DNA of 64,000 nucleotides from UBA965 sp040396955 (GTDB lineage Bacteria; Chloroflexota; Chloroflexia; Chloroflexales; Roseiflexaceae). Shown piece after piece: positions 8,016-17,241 of the stretch (position 1 is the first letter of the stretch; every line of letters starts with the position of its first letter). Below the pieces are notes generated by a model. The model saw nothing but the letters and a program-made list of their open reading frames with translations. It ran no database searches and had not been told where the DNA came from. The stretch covers positions 1 through 64,000 of the forward strand of contig JBBAWX010000014.1 in assembly GCA_040396955.1 (NCBI GenBank), in the 5' to 3' direction. Position numbers and translations under genes: made by a program.

Positions 8016-9614
8016 GTGATAAATCTGGTTGGTCGGCGGATTGACCGCTACAAAATCATCGCAGAAATCGGCCGTGGTGGCATGGCACGCGTCTATCGGG
8101 CAGTCGACACCATCCTCGATCGCTCGGTGGCTCTCAAGGTGCTCTCACCGCAGTTGGCCGGTGACCCAGAGTTCACGGCTCGCTTCCGGCGCGAGGGGCG
8201 CATTGTGGCGGCACTACAGCATCCGCACATCGTCACTCTTTTCGATGTCGGCCAATTCGAAAATCTGCAATACCTGGCCATGGACTTCATCGATGGGCGA
8301 AGCATGTACGCCGTTTTGCGCGAGCGTGGGGCCTTGCCCGGTGAAACCGTCGCCATTATCATACGTGCCGTTGCCTCAGCCCTCGACTACGCACATAGCC
8401 GCGGTGCGATTCACCGTGACATCAAACCACAGAACATTCTCATCGACACCAACGGACGCATCCTACTCACCGATTTCGGTATTTCTGTGTCGGCAGACGA
8501 CGAGGGTGGGCGCCTCACCAAAACCGGGCTCTTCATGGGCACCCCCGAGTACATGTCGCCGGAGCAGGTCTCTGGCAACCCGGTCGACTACCGTACCGAC
8601 CTCTACTCGCTCGCCGTGACCGCATACGAGCTCTTTTGTGGTGACGTCCCCTTTACAGGCAACACACCCGAGCTCATCGTGGCTCATGCCCAAAAACCAG
8701 CCCCTGCGCTGGCAGTCGACATCCACGGATTGCCGGCGGGGCTTATCCCCGTCCTACAAAAAGCGATGGCCAAAAACCCGGCTGACCGCTACCAGAGCGG
8801 GGCCGAATTCAGCATGGCCATGGATGCGGTCTTTGCAGAGCTCCCAAGCAACACCATCTCAAATGCGTTGGTGGCGGGGCTCGCTCATCCCCGCAATGCC
8901 TCACCCAAGGCGACACGCACCATTGAGTCGGCGGTAGAATCCGAACATCAAACTCAGCCACCCACCATGACCCCGACCGGGCCCATGGCCCCCAATGCGC
9001 CGACCATACAACGTCGACGCAACGTGCCTGGAGCCCGAAGTGCGCTCCCCAATCGCCCCGTGCTCGCCAGCACCGGTCTACCGTTGAACTTCCTCATTCC
9101 CCTTGGCGTAGGCCTGCTGGTGACCCTGTTACTGCTCATCAACACGCAGTTCTCGGCGGCTCAAGACCCTGCATCAGTTACTGCCGTGCCTACCATTACG
9201 CGCATCCCGTCGATTACGCCGACCAACACGCGGCCACCGTCACCCACAGTGCGCTTGGTCATCGTCATACCCACGGAGGCACCGACGGCTACGACACAGG
9301 CCCGAGCCACCGCCGTACCACCGACCAAGGCACCGCCCACGGCAGTGCCCCCCACGGCAGTGCCCCCCACAGAGGTACCGCCTACCGAGGTGCCACCTAC
9401 CGAGGTGCCACCTACCGCAACCTGGACCCCAACAAGCACGATCACAGCCACCGCCACAGCGACGGCCACACGGACCGCCACGGCCACTGCCACGGTGACG
9501 GCCACACGGACCGCCACGGCCACTGCAACCGCCGTAGCAACCGCCACAGCAACTCCTACGGCCACCGCCACCCTGGTGCCTACTGCCACGCCACTGCCTA
9601 CCGCCACGCCATGA
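8016..9614 (+). CDS. membrane Ser/Thr protein kinase (PknB-like) with Thr-Ala repeat tail
   Basis: A 532-aa Hanks-type kinase. It shows the glycine loop G-R-G-G-M-A-R-V (19-26), V-A-L-K (Lys41), H-R-D-I-K-P-Q-N (133-140, Asp135), D-F-G (153-155) and G-T-P-E-Y-M-S-P-E-Q. A linker leads to one TM helix (about 357-377). The outer part is low complexity: P-P-T-x-V pentamers, then Thr-Ala dipeptides. No PASTA or other sensor domain is seen. The start is GTG at 8016, where homology to kinases begins. The end overlaps the next gene by ATGA, and the FHA regulator diverges upstream. Confidence 0.9.
   Translation: MINLVGRRIDRYKIIAEIGRGGMARVYRAVDTILDRSVALKVLSPQLAGDPEFTARFRREGRIVAALQHPHIVTLFDVGQFENLQYLAMDFIDGRSMYAVLRERGALPGETVAIIIRAVASALDYAHSRGAIHRDIKPQNILIDTNGRILLTDFGISVSADDEGGRLTKTGLFMGTPEYMSPEQVSGNPVDYRTDLYSLAVTAYELFCGDVPFTGNTPELIVAHAQKPAPALAVDIHGLPAGLIPVLQKAMAKNPADRYQSGAEFSMAMDAVFAELPSNTISNALVAGLAHPRNASPKATRTIESAVESEHQTQPPTMTPTGPMAPNAPTIQRRRNVPGARSALPNRPVLASTGLPLNFLIPLGVGLLVTLLLLINTQFSAAQDPASVTAVPTITRIPSITPTNTRPPSPTVRLVIVIPTEAPTATTQARATAVPPTKAPPTAVPPTAVPPTEVPPTEVPPTEVPPTATWTPTSTITATATATATRTATATATVTATRTATATATAVATATATPTATATLVPTATPLPTATP
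9318..9419 (+). repeat. 15-nt tandem repeat coding for P-P-T-A/E/K-V
   Basis: About six in-frame 15-nt units inside the kinase gene encode a Pro-rich extracellular stalk. Neighbouring copies are near-identical (the unit ccgaggtgccaccta recurs), pointing to recent slippage or recombination. Confidence 0.8.
9446..9560 (+). repeat. Thr-Ala-coding low-complexity repeat with a 30-nt direct repeat
   Basis: Degenerate acngcn repeats encode a (Thr-Ala)n tail. Inside them, 9461-9490 and 9497-9526 are identical 30-nt copies, so tail length may vary between strains. Confidence 0.8.
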
Positions 9615-10585
9615 TCGAGCTACCGGCCGTATTACAGATTCAACTCCGTCAACTCCTCCACCAACAGACACACACGTCGTGGAGTAGTGCAGCGCAACGC
9701 TTGTCGGAGCGCTACCGCGCCCCGCGTGACGGCACTCCGCTGGTGCAATCAGCCCTTGATGCGCTGGCCTACAGTGCCATGCTCTTGCCAGCCACCTATG
9801 CGCAAATCAGCGGCGCACTACGCATGACCTTGCCACTACTCCCGCATACCACCTGGCGGAGCCTGCTTGACATTGGCAGTGGCCCGGGGACGGCGCTGTG
9901 GGCAGCAAATCAGTACATCCCGGGTCTGCAACAGCTGACGGCCATCGAACGTGACCCGCATTTTATTGAACTTGCGCGTCAGGTGTGTGCCCCGTTTGCT
10001 CACACGGTGCACTTCCAACAGGCTGACATTTGCCGATCACCTGCCTGGGAAACGCACGATGTGGTCATCATCGGGCATGTCCTCAACGAACTCACAGCGG
10101 CACAGCGCGCCACCGTCATTGCGGCAGCGTGGCAGGCCACCCGCCACTTGCTCATCATCGTTGAGCCAGGCACAGCGGAGTTCTTCGCGGAGGTCATTCG
10201 CCCGGCGCACACTGCCCTTCTCGCCGCCGGCGCTCATGTGGTGGCACCGTGCCCGCATCAACACGCCTGCCCCATGACAACTCCACAGTGGTGCCATTTC
10301 GGTCAAAAAATCGCCCGCCCCGACTTTCAACGCCATGCACGCGGAGTACGGATCGGCTGGGAGGAAGCTAAATTCAGCTTCGTGGCCGCCACACGCACTG
10401 CCCACCCAATACCACCGGCTCGGCTCATCCATGACCCGCTCACGCACAAAGGAGGTGTCACCCTCCCCCTGTGCACGACCACCGGTCTGGCCCAGGTCAG
10501 CATTGCCAAACGCGATACCCAGCGCTTTCGGCAGACACGACGTCTTGGGTGGGGCGATAGCTGGCACGATCAGACACCTGAATAA
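9611..10585 (+). CDS. Rsm22-family SAM-dependent methyltransferase
   Basis: A 324-aa protein of the Rsm22 family, whose members include the mitochondrial small-ribosomal-subunit factor Rsm22/METTL17. The SAM motif D-I-G-S-G-P-G-T-A-L-W-A is near residues 86-97. In the C-terminal half stand the family's Cys segment C-P-H-x-x-x-C-P and the W-C-H-F-x-Q and E-E-A-K-F-S-F motifs; eukaryotic members bind an Fe-S cluster with such cysteines. It starts inside the stop codon of the kinase gene (ATGA), so the two are probably translationally coupled. The RNA target is unknown. Confidence 0.82.
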   Translation: MIELPAVLQIQLRQLLHQQTHTSWSSAAQRLSERYRAPRDGTPLVQSALDALAYSAMLLPATYAQISGALRMTLPLLPHTTWRSLLDIGSGPGTALWAANQYIPGLQQLTAIERDPHFIELARQVCAPFAHTVHFQQADICRSPAWETHDVVIIGHVLNELTAAQRATVIAAAWQATRHLLIIVEPGTAEFFAEVIRPAHTALLAAGAHVVAPCPHQHACPMTTPQWCHFGQKIARPDFQRHARGVRIGWEEAKFSFVAATRTAHPIPPARLIHDPLTHKGGVTLPLCTTTGLAQVSIAKRDTQRFRQTRRLGWGDSWHDQTPE

Positions 10586-10677
10586 GGCTTCACGGATGAC
10601 CGTGTTCGACAGCGTGTATAGATTTCATAGTAGAATATCTTTTGTCACCGCTTGACACGCATACAAAGGAGTTGATT

Positions 10678-11778
10678 GTGAGCAGTACCGCCGTCGGAAT
10701 CATCGGATGTGGCAACATTAGCAGCATCTACCTCAAAAACTGTCATCAGCGCTTTCGCGGCATCCATGTGGCTGCGGTCGCTGACATCGATCTCGGTCGC
10801 GCCCAGGCCCAAGCAGCTGAGTATGGCGTCGCCAAAGCCTGTAGCGTGGAGGAACTCCTCGCCGACCCCAGCATCGACATCGTCATCAACTTGACCGTGC
10901 CCGCCGCCCACGGCGAAGTGGCGCTCAAGGCGATTGCTGCGGGCAAATCGGTCTACAACGAAAAACCGCTAGCGGTGGCGCGGAGCGATGCCCAAGCCAT
11001 GCTCGCTCAAGCAAAAGCCAAAGGCGTACGGGTGGGCGGAGCTCCGGATACCTTTTTGGGAGCCGGCCTGCAGACCTGTCGCAAACTCATCGACGACGGT
11101 TGGATTGGCCGCCCCATCGGCGCTACTGCCTTCATGATGGGGCGTGGGCCAGAGGGGTGGCATCCCAATCCACACTTCTTTTATCAGCCGGGCGCTGGCC
11201 CCATGTTTGACATGGGCCCCTACTACTTGACCGCGCTGACCACCCTGCTCGGGCCCGTCAATCGTGTCAGCGGTTCAGCGCAGATTTCGTTCGCAGAGCG
11301 CACCATCACCAACAACATTCAATACGGCCAGAAGATTCCAGTCAACACGGCCACGCACGTGGTGGGCGTGCTCGATTTCAGTGCTGGTGCCGTTGCCTCC
11401 ATCATCACCAGCTTCGATGTCTGGCATAGCACCTTGCCCTGGCTCGAAATCTACGGCAGCGAGGGCACCATGCTCGTGCCCGACCCCAACAACTTCTCGG
11501 GATCGGTCAAGGTGCGCCGTGGTGGGGCTGAGCAGTGGAGCGACATGCCACTCACCCACAGCTTCGCAGAAAACAGCCGTGGTCTGGGGGTGCTCGACAT
11601 GGCCGTGGCCATCCGAGAGGGGCGGGCACACCGGGCCTCGGGTGATTTGGCCTACCATGTGCTCGACATCATGCACGCCATCCACGACGCCTCCAACGAA
11701 AACCGCCACATCCACCTCACCAGTGGCATCGAACGCCCAGCCCCCATGCCACTCGGCATGGACAATAAGGGATTCTAG
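10678..11778 (+). CDS. Gfo/Idh/MocA-family oxidoreductase
   Basis: A 366-aa NAD(P)-dependent dehydrogenase of the glucose-fructose oxidoreductase/inositol dehydrogenase type. It has an N-terminal Rossmann motif (G-I-I-G-C-G-N-I) and the conserved E-K-P-L-A signature near residue 97, followed by the C-terminal alpha/beta substrate domain. The start is GTG at 10678 with AAGGAG six bases upstream; an upstream in-frame ATG has no ribosome site. The VOC and SDR genes downstream suggest a small sugar or polyol catabolic set. The substrate is unknown. Confidence 0.87.
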   Translation: MSSTAVGIIGCGNISSIYLKNCHQRFRGIHVAAVADIDLGRAQAQAAEYGVAKACSVEELLADPSIDIVINLTVPAAHGEVALKAIAAGKSVYNEKPLAVARSDAQAMLAQAKAKGVRVGGAPDTFLGAGLQTCRKLIDDGWIGRPIGATAFMMGRGPEGWHPNPHFFYQPGAGPMFDMGPYYLTALTTLLGPVNRVSGSAQISFAERTITNNIQYGQKIPVNTATHVVGVLDFSAGAVASIITSFDVWHSTLPWLEIYGSEGTMLVPDPNNFSGSVKVRRGGAEQWSDMPLTHSFAENSRGLGVLDMAVAIREGRAHRASGDLAYHVLDIMHAIHDASNENRHIHLTSGIERPAPMPLGMDNKGF

Positions 11779-11789
11779 TCAATACCACA

Positions 11790-11826
11790 CGCACCACCGC
11801 GGGCGCGTCCCGCCTGTGGTGGTGCG
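11790..11826 (+). other. GC-rich hairpin between oxidoreductase and VOC genes
   Basis: CGCACCACC pairs with GGTGGTGCG around an inner GCGGG/CCCGC stem. No T tract follows. It could attenuate transcription or protect the upstream mRNA end. Confidence 0.4.
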
Positions 11827-11848
11827 CCCGTGCCGGAGGCTGGATTGC

Positions 11849-12733
11849 ATGCATATCGCATTTCATCACGTCGACATTCAGTTACGTACTCTGGCACCGT
11901 TTTGCACCATGCTCGGCGATTTTGGTTTTCATACCGTCACACACGACGCCAGCGAAGCCTGGTTGCGCACTCCCAACGCATATCTTCACCTGGTCCAATC
12001 AGACATCCTCCCAGCCCCTCAACACGATTTCACCTGCGCTGGCATCAGTCATCTCTGTATTCAGACCGCGGATATGCGTCAGGCACTCACGATCTTACAC
12101 CGCCACGGAGCACAACCACTCTCCGACCCGGTCAATCTTGGCACCGGCCATTGGTACCTCTATGCACGTACTCCGGGGGGCGACATCATCGAAATCGAGG
12201 GGGTGCCGTATGCGCCACCCACAGAGCCTTCGCCGTGGCTTGCTCATGTGGCCCTCGTGAGTGGCGATGTCGTGCGTCTGGCAGATTTTTATCAACAACT
12301 CACCGGCACCACCCGCCGCGGAGGGCACCCCATCGGCCCCAATCCACGCTTTGACGAAGTCCTCCAACAGCCAGCAGCACGCATGATCCCCATCTGGTTG
12401 GTGGGGTTGAACGTGACCATTGAGCTGTGGCAATTCCTCAACCCGACCACCCAACAGACCACGACGGCCGCCTATGGCTACCGTGCACTCGCCATGACCG
12501 TTGATGATGTAACGGACTGGTGTGCGCAAGCCGTTCGCCTCGGAGCACAGTGTCACACCCAGACCGACACACACGCGCTCCTCAGCGATCCCGATGGCAA
12601 TGTGCTTCAAATCACCCACACGGATGCTGCGCTGCCGCCGCTCCACACGTGTCCCGATCTCGCAGTCATCGCACGCATCAATGCGCTCTGGCGCCCATTT
12701 GATGCCACTATCAGTTGGGAATCCACCCTATGA
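11849..12733 (+). CDS. VOC (glyoxalase/bleomycin-resistance fold) protein, two modules
   Basis: A 294-aa protein with two vicinal-oxygen-chelate modules: residues about 1-125 (opening H-H-V-D-I, later G-I-S-H-L-C-I-Q and E-I-E-G-V) and about 130-275 (H-V-A-L-V, then S-D-P-D-G-N-V-L-Q-I-T-H). Such two-module proteins are often metal-dependent dioxygenases or isomerases. GGAGG lies 9 nt before the ATG at 11849; the reading frame stays open well upstream but there it overlaps the oxidoreductase gene. It overlaps the SDR start by ATGA. Confidence 0.78.
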   Translation: MHIAFHHVDIQLRTLAPFCTMLGDFGFHTVTHDASEAWLRTPNAYLHLVQSDILPAPQHDFTCAGISHLCIQTADMRQALTILHRHGAQPLSDPVNLGTGHWYLYARTPGGDIIEIEGVPYAPPTEPSPWLAHVALVSGDVVRLADFYQQLTGTTRRGGHPIGPNPRFDEVLQQPAARMIPIWLVGLNVTIELWQFLNPTTQQTTTAAYGYRALAMTVDDVTDWCAQAVRLGAQCHTQTDTHALLSDPDGNVLQITHTDAALPPLHTCPDLAVIARINALWRPFDATISWESTL

Positions 12734-13488
12734 CCAACCTCACCGGCCATGTGGCGCTCGTCACCGGTGCCGCACGCGGCATTGGCGCAGCCATCGCCCA
12801 AACCCTCGCCCATCATGGTGCACACATCGTGGCCATTGATGTGCCTGACAGTGATTGCACCGCCCTGTGCCACCAGTTGGTGCACCCGCCGCTCATCTGC
12901 ACCGGTGATGTCAGTAATCCTGCTGATTGGCAACGTTGGCTCCAAGAAAGCATCGCCCACTACGGACATATCGACATTATCGTCAATAATGCTGGTATTA
13001 GCGGCCCCGTGGCGCCGCTGACCGCCTACCCCGATGATGCCTTTGAGCGGGTCATGCAGGTCAATTGCACGGGCGTCTTTTTGGGGATGAAGTATGGCAG
13101 TCAAGTCATGTGCGAGCAACACCGCGGCGGTGCCATCGTCAATGTGGCCTCCAACGTGGGCCTGATGGGCAGTCCCAATGTCATTGGTTATGCCGCCAGT
13201 AAACATGCCGTGATTGGACTGACCAAATCAGCCGCCAAAGGCCTCGCGCAGTTCGGGATTCGCGTCAACGCCGTCTGCCCTGCACCTACCGACACCGACA
13301 TGGTTTGGCAACTCGAACGCCGCAGTGCAAGCCCCGATGCCGTCAAACAGGCACTCGTCGCCCATACTCCCATGGGCCGCTATGCGGACCCCAGCGAAAT
13401 TGCCGCCGCTGTGCTCTTTTTGGCGAGCCCAACTGCAAGCTTTATTACTGGTGCCTGTCTGCCCGTTGACGGCGGATCAGTGGCATAA
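12730..13488 (+). CDS. short-chain dehydrogenase/reductase (SDR)
   Basis: Classical SDR of 252 aa: T-G-A-A-R-G-I-G cofactor motif near residues 13-20, N-N-A-G, catalytic Ser in N-V-A-S and Y-A-A-S-K (Y-x-x-x-K), ending with the typical F-I-T-G-A-x-L-P-V-D-G-G. It oxidises or reduces an alcohol or ketone with NAD(P). It is translationally coupled to the VOC gene, so the two probably act in one pathway with the Gfo/Idh/MocA enzyme. Confidence 0.88.
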   Translation: MTNLTGHVALVTGAARGIGAAIAQTLAHHGAHIVAIDVPDSDCTALCHQLVHPPLICTGDVSNPADWQRWLQESIAHYGHIDIIVNNAGISGPVAPLTAYPDDAFERVMQVNCTGVFLGMKYGSQVMCEQHRGGAIVNVASNVGLMGSPNVIGYAASKHAVIGLTKSAAKGLAQFGIRVNAVCPAPTDTDMVWQLERRSASPDAVKQALVAHTPMGRYADPSEIAAAVLFLASPTASFITGACLPVDGGSVA

Positions 13489-13612
13489 CTCCCTTTTTTT
13501 TCGAAATCGTAAATTATCACCGGTATCTTTTTATGCTCACTTAATGTACATTTGACAATAACCCAACAAGAGAGTGGGCAACCGGCGGTAGACCACTCTG
13601 AAAAGGCATTGT

Positions 13613-14485
13613 GTGAGCACACTTCACCCCGACATTCAGGGAGCAATTCAGCGGGCGCTGACCGAGGACATCGGCAGTGGTGACATCACCAGCACCGCCA
13701 TCATCCCGAAGCACATCACCATGCACGGGCGCATCATTGCCAAGCAGGCCGGCATCATGGCAGGGTTTGATGTAGCTCAGGCAGTCTGTGCTGTCGTTGA
13801 TCATCAGATCGTCGTAACCCCACATGTAGGCGAGGGTGCCCGTGTAGTCCCCATGCAAATCGTGGCTGACATTCACGGGCCAGCGCAGAGCTTACTCACG
13901 GCCGAGCGCACTCTGCTCAACTTTTTGGGGCGGATGAGTGGGATTGCCACACTCACCGACCAGTATGTGGCAGCCGTTGCTGGTACCAAGGCACGTATTC
14001 TTGATACCCGCAAAACTGCGCCAGGCTTGCGCATGTGCGACAAATTGGCAGTAGCACGCGGAGGTGGGCACAACCATCGCATCGGGCTCTTCGACATGAT
14101 TCTCATCAAGGACAACCACATTGACGTGGCCGGATCGATTACCGCGGCCGTCCTACGTGCGCGCGCTCTCCAACGCCAACTCATCATCGAGGTCGAAACC
14201 CGCACGTTGGCCGATGTCGCAGAAGCCGTGGATCTCGGTGTCGAGCGCATCTTACTCGACAACATGTCGGTGGAAATGATGCACGAAGCGGTCATCCAGA
14301 CTGCTGGGCGTGCGCAACTCGAGGCCAGCGGCAACGTCTCGCTGGCGAATGTCCGTAGCATTGCTCAGACCGGGGTGGATTTCATCTCGATTGGAGCCTT
14401 GACCCACTCAGCGCCAGTATTCGACGTCAGCCTCAAATTCACTCGTTCGTCACCGGTCGGTGACAGCACCAAGGAGTCAGCATGA
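13613..14485 (+). CDS. nadC: nicotinate-nucleotide diphosphorylase (carboxylating)
   Basis: A 290-aa quinolinate phosphoribosyltransferase, which makes NaMN from quinolinate and PRPP. It shows D-T-R-K-T-A-P-G-L-R, the G-G-G-x-N-H-R segment, L-I-K-D-N-H and the closing S-G-N-V and D-F-I-S-I-G-A-L-T-H motifs. The start is GTG at 13613 behind AAAAGG. First gene of the nadC-nadA-nadB operon; its stop overlaps the nadA start by ATGA. A TTTGACA motif at 13551-13557 lies upstream. Confidence 0.94.
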   Translation: MSTLHPDIQGAIQRALTEDIGSGDITSTAIIPKHITMHGRIIAKQAGIMAGFDVAQAVCAVVDHQIVVTPHVGEGARVVPMQIVADIHGPAQSLLTAERTLLNFLGRMSGIATLTDQYVAAVAGTKARILDTRKTAPGLRMCDKLAVARGGGHNHRIGLFDMILIKDNHIDVAGSITAAVLRARALQRQLIIEVETRTLADVAEAVDLGVERILLDNMSVEMMHEAVIQTAGRAQLEASGNVSLANVRSIAQTGVDFISIGALTHSAPVFDVSLKFTRSSPVGDSTKESA

Positions 14486-15519
14486 ACGCCGAAGCACACG
14501 CATTATACGAAGAGATGAAAGTCAGTCTGGGCAAATTTGTGCCTGACTTCGAGCTGTACTACAAGGCCGAAATCGCCGTCGAAATCAATCAGCTCAAGCA
14601 GGAGCGCAATGCCGTCATCCTCGGGCACAACTACATGGAGCCGGTACTTTTCCACACCATTCCAGATTTCCGTGGTGATTCGCTTGATCTGAGCCGCAAA
14701 GCGGCCAACACCGACAAAGAGGTAATTGTCTTTTGTGGCGTCAAATTCATGGCCGAGACAGCCAAAATTCTTAGCCCCACCAAGACGGTGCTTTTGCCTG
14801 CTGAGCGAGCTGGATGCTCACTAGCTGAATCAATTACCGCAGCCGATGTACGGGCTCTCAAACGTAAATATCCGGGCGTACCGGTAGTCACTTACGTCAA
14901 TACCTACGCTGATGTCAAAGCCGAAAGCGACATCTGCTGTACGTCTGGAAATGCCGTTGCGGTCGTTGAATCGCTCAACAGCGACACCGTAATATTTTTG
15001 CCGGACCAGTACTTGGCAGCCAACGTAGCGCAACAGACGGGTAAACACATTATTTTTCCCTCGTTGACTGGAAGTGCCGATCACAACCTCCTCGATGTGC
15101 AGATGATTGGCTGGCACGGGCGGTGCGAAGTTCACGACAAATTCAGCGTCGACGATATCCGCACCGTGCGCCAACAGTTCCCAGATGTGGTGGTCGTATC
15201 ACATCCCGAGTGTTCTCCCGAGGTCGTGGCGGCTTCGGATTTTGCAGGATCGACCAACGCCATGATCAACTTCGTACAAAAAAGCACGGCGCCGCATTTT
15301 TTGGTGCTCACCGAGTGCTCCATGGGCGACAACATTGCAGCGGCCAATCCAGAGAAGGACTTACTGCGCCTATGCATGGTACACTGCCCGCACATGAATA
15401 TGATTACCATGGAAAATGTGCGCGATTCGTTGCGCCATAACCGCACGCTCATCGAGGTCCCCGAAGACATTCGCAGTCGCGCCTATCGCGCCGTTGAGCG
15501 CATGATTCAGATCGGCTAA
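14482..15519 (+). CDS. nadA: quinolinate synthase
   Basis: A 345-aa 4Fe-4S enzyme that condenses iminoaspartate with dihydroxyacetone phosphate to quinolinate. Likely cluster ligands are Cys85 (F-C-G-V-K-F-M-A-E), Cys153 (C-T-S-G-N-A) and Cys279 (T-E-C-S-M). Length and the N-Y-M-E opening fit the longer, E. coli-sized NadA type. It is coupled to nadC by a 4-nt overlap and followed by nadB, which supplies its iminoaspartate. Confidence 0.94.
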   Translation: MNAEAHALYEEMKVSLGKFVPDFELYYKAEIAVEINQLKQERNAVILGHNYMEPVLFHTIPDFRGDSLDLSRKAANTDKEVIVFCGVKFMAETAKILSPTKTVLLPAERAGCSLAESITAADVRALKRKYPGVPVVTYVNTYADVKAESDICCTSGNAVAVVESLNSDTVIFLPDQYLAANVAQQTGKHIIFPSLTGSADHNLLDVQMIGWHGRCEVHDKFSVDDIRTVRQQFPDVVVVSHPECSPEVVAASDFAGSTNAMINFVQKSTAPHFLVLTECSMGDNIAAANPEKDLLRLCMVHCPHMNMITMENVRDSLRHNRTLIEVPEDIRSRAYRAVERMIQIG

Positions 15520-15558
15520 CCACATGATTGTGTCGTGTATCAGTGATTCGGCTCAGCC

Positions 15559-17157
15559 ATGAACATCACCGACGTGCTCATCATCGGCTCTGGCATTGCT
15601 GGGGCCGCTGCCGCCTTGCGGGTAGCCCAGCAATCAACCTACCGGGTCATCTTGTTGACTCGCGCCAGCGACCCCCACGAATCCAATACGCGTTGGGCCC
15701 AAGGTGGCATCATTCACCGCAACGGTGCTGACGATGCCGAAGTGCTCTACGGTGATATTTTGACCGCCGGAGCCGGTGCCACATTGCCACAAGCAGCCCA
15801 CATTTTGGCCCACGAAGGGCCGATGCGCCTCGAGCGGCTCTTGCTCGAGCAGGGATTGGTCGCATTCGACCGTCACGCTGATGGAACCCTCATGTACGGG
15901 CAAGAGGCCGCCCATTCACGGCGCCGTATTTTACATGTGGGCGACCACACTGGCCACAGCATCATGCAAGGCCTCATCGCGGCGGTACGCGCCCACCCGC
16001 GTATCGAGCTCATCACCAATGCCACCGCGGTCGACCTCATCACCTACCCACACCATTCCCAAGATCCACTGCACACCTATGCCCCGGTTACCTGCCACGG
16101 CGCCTATGTATTTGACCGCGACGCCCAGCAGGTGCATCGCATCATCGCCAAAACAACCGTGTTGGCGACAGGTGGGCTTGGGCGCATTTATCGCCATACC
16201 ACCAACCCGGTCGGATCACGCGGTGATGGGCTTGCAATGGCACATCGGGCCGGGGCGCGCATCATCAACGCCGAGTACATCCAGTTTCACCCCACCACAC
16301 TCGCCACGCCCAGCTCCCAGGGATTCCTGATTAGTGAGGCGGTGCGTGGCGAAGGGGGCATCCTCTTGACTCCCGACGGCGAGCCTTTCATGCACCGCTA
16401 CGACCCACAGTGGCGCGACCTCGCCCCCCGTGACGTGGTAGCACGGGCCATTCATGCCGAAATGGAGAGCAACGGCTATCCGTACGTGCTCCTCGACATT
16501 GCCAGTCACCTCCCAGCCACGCAGATTCGTGAACGCTTCCCCACTATTTATGCGGAGTGTCTGCGCGCCGGTATCGACATGACCAGCGAGCCCATCCCAG
16601 TCATGCCAGCCGTCCACTATTCGTGCGGCGGGATTGCGGTCACGTGTGATGGTGAAAGCACCATTCAGCATCTCTATGCGGTTGGCGAGGTGGCGTGTAA
16701 CGGCCTACATGGCGCCAATCGCCTTGCAAGCACCTCGTTGCTCGAAGGCCTCGTGTACGGCGAACGTGCCGCAGAGCATCTCATGGGCATACTCCCCTAC
16801 CTCACCGTGCCTGACCCCGCCAACACCCCACGCTGGGATGAAAGCAACCTGACCCATGAGTCTGACCCGGCACTCATCCAAGGTGACATGCAGACCATCC
16901 AAAACATCATGTGGCACTACGTGGGGCTCGTGCGTTCTGGTGAGCGACTCTCCCGCGCGATTCGTGAACTCCGTCATCTGCAAAACGAAATCGAGTCCTT
17001 TTATCGGAAAACACGGCTCAGCGACGGCCTCATTGGCCTGCGCAACGCCGTCGAAGTCGGGCTCATCGTGGCTCAATCTGCCCGCCACAACCGCCAAAGC
17101 CGCGGATGCCACTATCGCACCGACACCGACGTTGGTCATACCAACTCGCAATCGTGA
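15559..17157 (+). CDS. nadB: L-aspartate oxidase
   Basis: A 532-aa FAD enzyme that oxidises L-aspartate to iminoaspartate, the first step of de novo NAD synthesis. It shows the FAD motif G-S-G-I-A-G (13-18), N-T-R-W-A-Q-G-G-I, the R-G-E-G-G segment and S-C-G-G-I with H-G-A-N-R-L-A-S-T-S-L-L-E-G, all typical of NadB/SdhA. The gap to nadA is 39 nt; all three NAD genes are probably one transcript, closed by the hairpin at 17176. Confidence 0.94.
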   Translation: MNITDVLIIGSGIAGAAAALRVAQQSTYRVILLTRASDPHESNTRWAQGGIIHRNGADDAEVLYGDILTAGAGATLPQAAHILAHEGPMRLERLLLEQGLVAFDRHADGTLMYGQEAAHSRRRILHVGDHTGHSIMQGLIAAVRAHPRIELITNATAVDLITYPHHSQDPLHTYAPVTCHGAYVFDRDAQQVHRIIAKTTVLATGGLGRIYRHTTNPVGSRGDGLAMAHRAGARIINAEYIQFHPTTLATPSSQGFLISEAVRGEGGILLTPDGEPFMHRYDPQWRDLAPRDVVARAIHAEMESNGYPYVLLDIASHLPATQIRERFPTIYAECLRAGIDMTSEPIPVMPAVHYSCGGIAVTCDGESTIQHLYAVGEVACNGLHGANRLASTSLLEGLVYGERAAEHLMGILPYLTVPDPANTPRWDESNLTHESDPALIQGDMQTIQNIMWHYVGLVRSGERLSRAIRELRHLQNEIESFYRKTRLSDGLIGLRNAVEVGLIVAQSARHNRQSRGCHYRTDTDVGHTNSQS

Positions 17158-17175
17158 CCGCACCCACAAGTACCA

Positions 17176-17211
17176 CCCCCCATGATTGCCCGAGTAGGTA
17201 ATCATGGGGGG
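17176..17211. terminator. bidirectional hairpin between nadB and the HD gene
   Basis: A 12-bp stem CCCCCCATGATT/AATCATGGGGGG lies between two convergent stop codons. There is no clear T tract, so it acts either as terminator or as 3-prime-end stabiliser for both mRNAs. Confidence 0.6.
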
Positions 17212-17241
17212 GATATGTGGTTGTGCACAGATTGGTTGTGA

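Noticed and set aside
9440..9610. Repeats that could suggest a CRISPR array or a satellite
   Set aside because: The units are in frame, encode Thr-Ala and Pro-rich protein, and have no unique spacers of constant length.
11264..11848. Upstream in-frame extension of the VOC protein by 195 codons
   Set aside because: It overlaps the oxidoreductase gene in another frame and shows no conserved sequence; GGAGG before the ATG at 11849 fits the shorter protein.
13489..13510. Terminator after the SDR gene (run of eight T)
   Set aside because: No stable hairpin precedes the T run.
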